A DNA stretch of 11,527 nt from assembly GCA_005788075.1 (NCBI GenBank), contig SXZC01000149.1:1-11527 (forward strand), given 5' to 3'. Positions 6,760-11,527 of the stretch are shown piece by piece. The position numbers and the translations under genes were made by a program. Source of the DNA: Actinomycetota bacterium. GTDB taxonomy: Bacteria; Actinomycetota; Thermoleophilia; Miltoncostaeales; Miltoncostaeaceae. The notes below the pieces were generated by a model that ran no database searches, was not told the origin of the DNA, and saw nothing but the letters and a program-made list of their open reading frames with translations. Numbering within the stretch: position 1 is the stretch's first letter; each line of letters begins with the position of its first letter.

Positions 6760-9173
6760 CTCCCCGGCCCGCTCGCCCGCGGCTCGCGGGGTGCATACTC
6801 CTCGATGCGCCGCAGCCACGGGATGCGCCGCACTGCCAGCAGCGCCGCGATGCCCACCACGACCACCACGGCGATGAGCAGCCACTGGCCGGGAGTGGGG
6901 ATGCCCACCTCGAAGAAGTCGCGCAGGAATGGGATGTAGAGGCCGATGGTGAGAAGCACGAGGAATCCCGCCACCATGCCCCACACCCAGCGGCGCACGC
7001 GGTTGCGCTCGGGGCCGCGCTCGAGCTCCACCACCACGGCGAGCCCGAGCAGGGTGGCGGTGAGCACCGACGCGGTGCGGGCCTCGGACAGCGTGGCGGA
7101 GAACACGTCGCGGGCGAGCAGGTACGACGCGGTGATGGCCAGGGCGATCACCACGCCCGCGGGTATCGCGAAGGCCCCGAGGCTGCGCATGAAGCCCTCG
7201 CGGTGCACGGGCCCCTCGCTCTTCGCCAGCGCCAGGAAGAACGCCGGTATGCCGATGGTGAGCGACGAGGTGATGGACAGCTGCCGGGGCAGGAAGGGGA
7301 ACGCCACGGGGATCAGCGCGAACGCCAGCAGGATGATGGCCGAGTAGACCGACTTCGTGATGAAGAGCTTGGCCACCCGGTGGGTGTTGCGGATGATCTG
7401 CCGGCCGGCCTCGATGGCCTTCGGCAGCGTGGAGAACGCATTGGTGAGCAGCACGAGGTCGGCAACGCCCTTGGCCATCTGGCTGCCGTTGCCCATGGCC
7501 ACGGCGAGGCGGGCGTCCTTCAGCGCGAGGACGTCGTTGACGCCGTCGCCGATCATCGCGACGTAGCGCCCGTTGGCGGTCATGGCCTGGACGAGCGCGC
7601 GCTTCTGCTCGGGCGTGATGCGCCCGAACACCGCGGTGGTGCGCACGATCTCGCGCAGCGCCTCGGGGTCGTCCGGCAGGTCCGGCCCCTGGATGGCGTT
7701 CTCGGCGCCGGTTACCCCGCATGCGGCGGCCACCGCCTGCACCGTGCCCACCCCGTCGCCCGAGATCACCTTCACCTGCACGCCCTCGGCCTCGAGGAAT
7801 CGCACGGTGTCGGGCGCATCGGGCCGCAGCGCCTCCTCCAGCACCACGGCGCCGGCGGCGTGCATGCCCGGCAGGTGGCCCATGCCGTCCTGCTGCTCGT
7901 CGAGCGGCGCGTCGGCGGTGGCCACCAGCAGCACGCGCCGCCTCTGGGCCTGTGCGTCGGCGATGGCCGACTGCAGCTCGGGCGGCACGTCCACGCCCAC
8001 GCGCTCGAGGATCTCCGGCGCCCCCATCACGATCGTCCCGTGGCCGTCGAGGGTGACGCCGCTCCACTTGCGCGATGACGCGAACGGCACCTCGGCCGTG
8101 GGCACCATGGCATCGGCGGGCATGGCCGCGAGGATCGCCTCGGCCGTGGAGTTGCGCGACGCCGCGCTGGCGGCGAGCAGCCCGGCCGCCCGGCGCACCT
8201 CCTGCTCGTCGCGGCCCGGGGCCGCGAGCACGCCCGATACCTCGAGCCGGTTCTCGGTGAGGGTGCCGGTCTTGTCCACGCACACGGTGTCCACGCTCGC
8301 GAGGCTCTCGATGGCGTTGAGCTGCTGGGCGAGCGTGCCGAGGCGCGCGAGCCGCACGGCGGCGACCGCGAAGGTGAGGCTCGCGAGCAGCACGAGCCCC
8401 TCGGGCACCAGGGGCACGAGCGCGGCCACCACGCGCTGCACCGACGCCGCCGCGCCGCCGAAGTCGAGCCAGATCGTGGAGAGGATCATCAGCACCGCCA
8501 GCGGCACCAGCACCACGATGATGAAGCGCAGGATGCGGTTGATGTCCAGCTGCAGCGGCGAGAGCTGGGTGCGCGTTCCCTTGGCCTCTGCGGCGAGGCG
8601 CTCGGCGAACGAGTCGGCCCCCACGGCCGTGACGCGGTACGCGCCGCTCCCCACCACGCAGAAGGCGCCCGAGAGCACCTGGTCGCCGGCCTCCTTCGCC
8701 ACGGCATCCGATTCGCCGGTGAGCACCGATTCGTCGAGGCTCAGCGCGGTGGCGGTCACCAGCTCGCCGTCGGCCACCACCTGGTCGCCGGGCTCGAGCA
8801 GCACCACGTCACCCGGCACGATCTGGGCGATGGCCAGCTCCACCGGCTCGCCGTCGCGCAGCACGCGCCCGTGCGGCGCCACGAGGAGCGCCAGCCGGTC
8901 GAGGGCCCGCTTCGCGCGCGTCTCCTGGATGATCCCGATGGCCATGTTGGCCACGAGCACGCCCCCGAACAGCATGTCGCCCCACAGCCCGAACATCGCC
9001 AGCGGGATCAGCAGGATGATCAGGATGAGGTTGAACAGCGTGAAGGTGTTCGACCAGACGATGTCGGCGAACGACCTGCTGCTGCGCGGGCCCCGGCGCG
9101 GAGGGTGCTCGGCCAGGTAGCGCTCGGCCTCGGCGGAGGTGAGCCCGAGGGTGGTGGGGGAGGCCGTGCTCAC
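6756..9173 (-). CDS. CtpE-like P-type cation ATPase
   Basis: 805 residues. It is a membrane pump coupling ATP hydrolysis to cation movement. Landmarks in order: actuator TGES (152-155), membrane motif PEGL (257-260), phosphorylation loop DKTGTLTEN (D300), nucleotide-binding KWSG (369-372), SGDGV (471-475) and hinge GDGVND (542-547). Helices occur at about 44-62, 68-85, 214-237, 249-272 and six in the C-terminal 605-780 region. The PEGL motif, overall length and sequence resemble mycobacterial CtpE, implicated in Ca2+ uptake; that specificity is by analogy. No N-terminal metal-binding domain is present. The GTG start at 9173 is 6 nt after TAGGCT on the minus strand (9185-9180), suggesting leaderless transcription. 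All catalytic motifs are intact, in contrast to the copA product in this window. Confidence 0.93.
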   Translation of the reverse strand: MSTASPTTLGLTSAEAERYLAEHPPRRGPRSSRSFADIVWSNTFTLFNLILIILLIPLAMFGLWGDMLFGGVLVANMAIGIIQETRAKRALDRLALLVAPHGRVLRDGEPVELAIAQIVPGDVVLLEPGDQVVADGELVTATALSLDESVLTGESDAVAKEAGDQVLSGAFCVVGSGAYRVTAVGADSFAERLAAEAKGTRTQLSPLQLDINRILRFIIVVLVPLAVLMILSTIWLDFGGAAASVQRVVAALVPLVPEGLVLLASLTFAVAAVRLARLGTLAQQLNAIESLASVDTVCVDKTGTLTENRLEVSGVLAAPGRDEQEVRRAAGLLAASAASRNSTAEAILAAMPADAMVPTAEVPFASSRKWSGVTLDGHGTIVMGAPEILERVGVDVPPELQSAIADAQAQRRRVLLVATADAPLDEQQDGMGHLPGMHAAGAVVLEEALRPDAPDTVRFLEAEGVQVKVISGDGVGTVQAVAAACGVTGAENAIQGPDLPDDPEALREIVRTTAVFGRITPEQKRALVQAMTANGRYVAMIGDGVNDVLALKDARLAVAMGNGSQMAKGVADLVLLTNAFSTLPKAIEAGRQIIRNTHRVAKLFITKSVYSAIILLAFALIPVAFPFLPRQLSITSSLTIGIPAFFLALAKSEGPVHREGFMRSLGAFAIPAGVVIALAITASYLLARDVFSATLSEARTASVLTATLLGLAVVVELERGPERNRVRRWVWGMVAGFLVLLTIGLYIPFLRDFFEVGIPTPGQWLLIAVVVVVGIAALLAVRRIPWLRRIEEYAPREPRASGPGS
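6776..6790. terminator. Possible hairpin terminator after ymdB
   Basis: A perfect 6-bp inverted repeat CCCGCG-GCT-CGCGGG starts 16 nt past the ymdB stop and lies inside the 3' end of the convergent P-type ATPase gene. There is no T tract, so intrinsic termination is uncertain; actinobacterial terminators often lack one. Chance occurrence is possible at this GC content. Confidence 0.25.
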
Positions 9174-9179
9174 GCGGCG

Positions 9180-9185
9180 AGCCTA
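9180..9185 (-). promoter_or_regulatory. Candidate -10 box of CtpE-like gene
   Basis: TAGGCT on the minus strand ends 6 nt before the GTG start at 9173. The spacing fits a leaderless transcript, and no Shine-Dalgarno is present. No convincing -35 is visible. The box lies downstream of the small membrane-protein gene stop at 9217. Confidence 0.4.
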
Positions 9186-9216
9186 GCCGGATGCCGGGGG
9201 CATGCCCGGCACGGGG

Positions 9217-9387
9217 TCAGTCGTCGGCGAAGATGCGGGGCGCCGAGGCGAGCGAGAAGAGGATCCAGACGACTCCCAGCGCGAACGGCAGATATCCGAC
9301 CTCGTGGCGGTCGATCCACCCCACGTACGTCGTGATGATGCCCAGCAGGAACAACGTGGTGACGATCCAGATCGGGAGCTTCTTCAC
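9217..9387 (-). CDS. Small two-helix membrane protein, unknown function
   Basis: 56 residues from GTG 9387 to TGA 9219-9217. It is preceded by an AGAGG Shine-Dalgarno 5 nt before the start. The protein begins MKKLPIWIV and has two hydrophobic segments (about 5-22 and 31-48) separated by a short polar turn (GWIDRHEVGY), ending in APRIFADD. The positive N-terminus and acidic tail suggest a helical hairpin in the membrane. I do not recognise the family. It sits 43 bp upstream of the CtpE-like ATPase on the same strand, so it could be in its transcript, although the ATPase seems to have its own -10. Shared strand, codon use with GC-rich third positions, and a good RBS support a real gene. Confidence 0.7.
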   Translation of the reverse strand: MKKLPIWIVTTLFLLGIITTYVGWIDRHEVGYLPFALGVVWILFSLASAPRIFADD

Positions 9388-9469
9388 TGCGGCCTCTCGC
9401 GCGTTGAAAAGGGGGCCTTCGGGCCCGGCGGCACGTTACCGGTCAGGAAGGGTAGTCTCCCCGCCCGCC
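9388..9469. promoter_or_regulatory. Divergent intergenic region between small membrane gene and STAS gene
   Basis: The gap contains TAGTCT on the plus strand (9453-9458, 11 nt before ATG 9470) and TAACGT on the minus strand (9439-9434) as candidate -10 boxes. A GGGCC-TTCG-GGCCC hairpin (9413-9426, UUCG tetraloop) would lie in the 5' leader of the minus-strand small gene. No -35 is recognised. Confidence 0.35.
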
Positions 9470-9811
9470 ATGTCGGAACCCAGCAACGCACAGGTCACGG
9501 TAACAACGGACGAACGCCCCTCGGGCATCGTCGTCACGGTCGCGGGCGTCGTGGACGCCAGCACGCTTCCGGACGTCTCGTCCGTGCTCACAGACGCCCA
9601 GCGCGATGGGCGCACGGTGTACGTCGACCTCGCCGCCGTCACCTTCATGGACAGCCGCGGCCTCGGCGCGCTCATCGCCGCCAACGAGCGCTCCCGCGAG
9701 GGCGCGGCGGCGATCCGCCTGCACGCCCCCTCCGACGCCGTGCGGCGCCTGCTCACGATCTCCGGCGTCACGGCGGTGCTCATCGAGGCCGAGGAGCTCC
9801 CGCCCGCCTGA
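9470..9811 (+). CDS. STAS-domain anti-sigma factor antagonist-like protein
   Basis: 113 residues, a single STAS domain. The phospho-acceptor loop is VTFMDSRGLGALIAA, with the D-S-x-G-L motif (Ser62) found in SpoIIAA/RsbV. In that family, the unphosphorylated protein binds an anti-sigma kinase and frees a sigma factor; phosphorylation of the serine switches this off. The YVDLAAV strand and the C-terminal helix LLTISGVTAVL also match. No anti-sigma kinase (RsbW-like), phosphatase or sigma factor is encoded in the window, so the partner is unknown. ATG 9470 is chosen because it starts the STAS fold with no in-frame upstream domain and follows TAGTCT by 11 nt. It ends 45 nt before copZ. Confidence 0.88.
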   Translation: MSEPSNAQVTVTTDERPSGIVVTVAGVVDASTLPDVSSVLTDAQRDGRTVYVDLAAVTFMDSRGLGALIAANERSREGAAAIRLHAPSDAVRRLLTISGVTAVLIEAEELPPA

Positions 9812-9817
9812 CCCCTT

Positions 9818-9835
9818 GACGCCGGTGTTAGCGTC
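9818..9835. promoter_or_regulatory. Inverted repeat upstream of copZ (possible operator)
   Basis: GACGC-N8-GCGTC (9818-9822 / 9831-9835) lies within the 45-bp gap before copZ. A TAGCGT hexamer (9829-9834) overlaps its right arm as a possible -10, and TTGACG (9816-9821) overlaps its left arm but is too close to be the matching -35. A MerR- or CsoR-type copper regulator could bind here. No regulator gene is present in the window, so this is tentative. Confidence 0.3.
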
Positions 9836-9842
9836 GGCGGAA

Positions 9843-9850
9843 AAGGAGGT
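9843..9850 (+). promoter_or_regulatory. Perfect Shine-Dalgarno of copZ
   Basis: AAGGAGGT, fully complementary to the 16S 3' end, lies 6 nt before ATG 9857. This is the strongest ribosome-binding site in the window, where most other starts have weak or no SD. It suggests high translation of the small copper chaperone. Confidence 0.85.
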
Positions 9851-9856
9851 TCCGGG

Positions 9857-10051
9857 ATGAGTCGTGTCTACGAGGTCACGGGCATGACCTGTGACCACTG
9901 CCGCGTGGCGGTGGAGAACGAGGTCGGGGCGGTCCCCGGCGTGACGGCCGTGGCGGTGAACGTGGCAACGGGAACCGTGCTGGTGGAGGGCGACGCCGAC
10001 GACCGCCTGGTGCGCGACGCCATCGTCGAGGCCGGGTACGAGGTTGCCTGA
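9857..10051 (+). CDS. copZ: Copper chaperone, HMA domain
   Basis: 64 residues, one heavy-metal-associated domain. The metal site is GMTCDHC (9-15) with Cys12 and Cys15. The remaining beta-alpha-beta pattern (VENEVGAVPGVTAVAVNV, GDADDRLVRDAIVEAGYEV) is standard for CopZ/Atx1. It should bind Cu(I) in the cytosol and hand it to the P1B ATPase encoded next. Its stop (TGA 10049-10051) lies inside the copA start region, with an 8-nt overlap to the TTG start, so the two are translationally linked. Zn or other soft-metal binding is a less likely alternative. Confidence 0.93.
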   Translation: MSRVYEVTGMTCDHCRVAVENEVGAVPGVTAVAVNVATGTVLVEGDADDRLVRDAIVEAGYEVA

Positions 10052-11527
10052 GCACGACCTGCTGATCGAGGGCATGACCTGCGCGGCGTGCGTATCGCGC
10101 GTGGAGAAGGCCCTCAACAAGGTTGACGGGGTCACCGCGTCGGTGAGCCTGGCCACCGAGCGCGCCCACGTGGAGGCACCGCCGGGCGTGGACGATGCCG
10201 TGCTGGTGGATGCGGTGAGGAAGGCCGGCTATGACGCCGTGCCGGCGTCAGCTGCTCCCCCGGCCGACGGGGACGCCGCGGCCGCGGCCACCGATCGCCT
10301 GCGTCACCTGCTCATCGCGGCCGCGTGGCTCACGGTGCCGCTCATGCTGCTGTCGATGATCCCGCCGCTGCTGTTCCCCGGCTGGCAGTGGGTGTCGCTC
10401 GCCCTGGCCACCCCGGTGGTCTGGTGGTGCGGGTGGACCTTCCACGTCGGTGCCTGGCGGGCGCTCATGCACCGGTCGGCGTCGATGGACACCCTCATCT
10501 CCCTCGGCTCGGCGGTGGCCTGGGGCTGGTCGGTGGTCGCGCTGCTCTTCCTGGGGGCGGGCGAGATTGGCATGACCATGCACATGTCGTTCCTGCCCTC
10601 CGACTCGGGCGGGGCGGAGATCTACTTCGAGGTGGCCGCCGGCATCGTCACCCTGGTGCTGCTCGGGCGCTTCCTCGAATCACGCGCCCGCCGCAGCGCG
10701 GGCCAGGCCATCCGCGCACTGCTCGCGCTGGCGCCGGACACGGCGGTGGTGCTGCGCGATGGCACCGAGCACGCGGTGCCCGCGGCGTCGGTGGCGGTGG
10801 GTGAGCTGGTGGTGGTGCGCCCCGGCGAGCGCATCGCGGTGGACGGCGAGGTGGAGGAGGGCGCCTCGGCGGTGGACAGGGCCCTGCTCACCGGCGAGAG
10901 CGTGCCCGTGGAGGTGGGGCCGGGCGACCCGGTGGAGGGCGGCGCGCTGAATGCCGGTGGGCGAATCGTGGTGCGGGCCACGCGCGTGGGGTCGGAGACC
11001 GCCGTGCACCGCGTGGCCCGGCTGGTGGAGGCCGCGCAGGCCGGCAAGGCGCCCGTGCAGCGGCTCGCCGACCGCGTGGCCGCGGTGTTCGTGCCGGTGG
11101 TGCTGCTCATCGCCCTCGGGACCCTCATCGGCTGGCTGGCCACCGGCCATGCCGCGGGCGAGGCCATGACGGCCGCGGTCGCGGTGCTGGTCATCTCATG
11201 CCCATGCGCGCTCGGCCTGGCCACGCCCGCCGCGCTGATGGTGGGCACCGGCCGCGGGGCGCAGCTGGGCATCCTCATCCGCGGGCCCGAGGTGCTCGAG
11301 AGCACCCGGCGCGTGACGGTGGCCGTGCTCGACACGCCCGGCCCGCCCACCGCGGGCGTGATGACGGTGGCGGGCGTCACGCCCGCGGCCGGGTGGGATG
11401 CCGACGAGGTGCTCGCCCTGGCCGGCGCCGCGGAGTCGGGAAGCGAGCACCCCATCGGCCGCGCGATCGCGGAGGCTGCCGCCGAGGCGCGCCCGCTGGC
11501 CGCGGCCGGTGGGTTCCGGGCCGCCGC
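10044..11527 (+). CDS. copA: Copper-translocating P1B-type ATPase, partial, altered phosphorylation motif
   Basis: The first 494 codons; the C-terminus is cut by the window edge. It exports Cu(I) across the membrane. Landmarks: N-terminal HMA domain GMTCAAC (Cys13, Cys16), paired helices at about 90-140, an MTMHM loop, helices about 150-215, actuator TGES (283-286), the CPC metal motif in SCPCALGLATP (Cys386, Cys388) and SEHP (His469-Pro470). The phosphorylation loop, expected as DKTGTLT, reads DTPGPPT at 430-436. Asp430 and Gly433 are kept but Lys and two Thr are lost. The flanks (GILIRGPEVLESTRR before, TAGVMTV after) align without insertion or deletion, so there is no frameshift. The TTG start at 10044 is the only plausible one before GMTCAAC; the first ATG (10074) falls inside that motif. 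Either the sequence is wrong here or the pump is inactive. Confidence 0.88.
   Translation, partial: MPEHDLLIEGMTCAACVSRVEKALNKVDGVTASVSLATERAHVEAPPGVDDAVLVDAVRKAGYDAVPASAAPPADGDAAAAATDRLRHLLIAAAWLTVPLMLLSMIPPLLFPGWQWVSLALATPVVWWCGWTFHVGAWRALMHRSASMDTLISLGSAVAWGWSVVALLFLGAGEIGMTMHMSFLPSDSGGAEIYFEVAAGIVTLVLLGRFLESRARRSAGQAIRALLALAPDTAVVLRDGTEHAVPAASVAVGELVVVRPGERIAVDGEVEEGASAVDRALLTGESVPVEVGPGDPVEGGALNAGGRIVVRATRVGSETAVHRVARLVEAAQAGKAPVQRLADRVAAVFVPVVLLIALGTLIGWLATGHAAGEAMTAAVAVLVISCPCALGLATPAALMVGTGRGAQLGILIRGPEVLESTRRVTVAVLDTPGPPTAGVMTVAGVTPAAGWDADEVLALAGAAESGSEHPIGRAIAEAAAEARPLAAAGGFRAA

Noticed and set aside
5971..8283. 770-codon minus-strand open frame
   Set aside because: It crosses the ymdB gene antisense and runs out of frame through the P-type ATPase gene; only the latter has conserved motifs.
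11316..11360. Frameshift explanation for the CopA DTPGPPT motif
   Set aside because: Flanking protein sequence aligns with CopA in the same frame on both sides at the normal distance, so substitutions, not indels, are responsible.

Overview
The window is very GC-rich (about 70 % by eye), almost fully coding, and uses GTG/TTG starts freely. Several genes have a TANNNT hexamer 6-11 nt before the start codon, a layout typical of leaderless transcription in Actinomycetota. Gene content (PEGL-type P-ATPase like mycobacterial CtpE, AI-2E exporter family protein, STAS antagonist, CopZ/CopA) fits an actinomycete, perhaps a deep-branching uncultured lineage. That placement is inference; no rRNA or phylogenetic marker is present. 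I see no tRNA, mobile element or CRISPR array.

Layout. (1) 1-1207, minus strand: hemB (porphobilinogen synthase) followed, with ATGA overlap, by the first 63 codons of a siroheme-decarboxylase/Lrp-like protein that runs off the left edge. (2) 1233-1835, plus: aat (leucyl/phenylalanyl-tRNA--protein transferase), divergent from hemB; the two candidate -10 boxes overlap in a 25-bp gap. (3) 5144-1852, minus: a three-gene run of AI-2E family membrane protein, ABC ATPase and ABC-2 permease, with a 9-bp gap and then an ATGA overlap. (4) 5207-6759, plus: a membrane-anchored LytM/M23-like protein lacking most metal ligands, joined by TAGTG overlap to a YmdB-family metallophosphoesterase. (5) 9173-6756, minus: a CtpE-like P-type ATPase whose stop codon overlaps the ymdB stop on the other strand, preceded by an unlisted 56-residue two-helix membrane protein (9387-9217). 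(6) 9470-11527, plus: a STAS-domain antagonist, then copZ with a perfect Shine-Dalgarno, then copA, cut by the right edge.

Functional themes are tetrapyrrole synthesis, N-degron tagging, envelope transport and cell-wall-associated functions, cation transport and copper efflux. The most striking observation is in CopA: the phosphorylation loop that should read DKTGTLT reads DTPGPPT, with no frameshift and with all other visible P1B landmarks intact. The neighbouring CtpE-like ATPase has a normal DKTGTLT. Other departures are an ABC ATPase whose H-loop histidine is glutamine and a degenerate LytM domain. I found no clear new multi-gene system; most of the window is housekeeping and transport.
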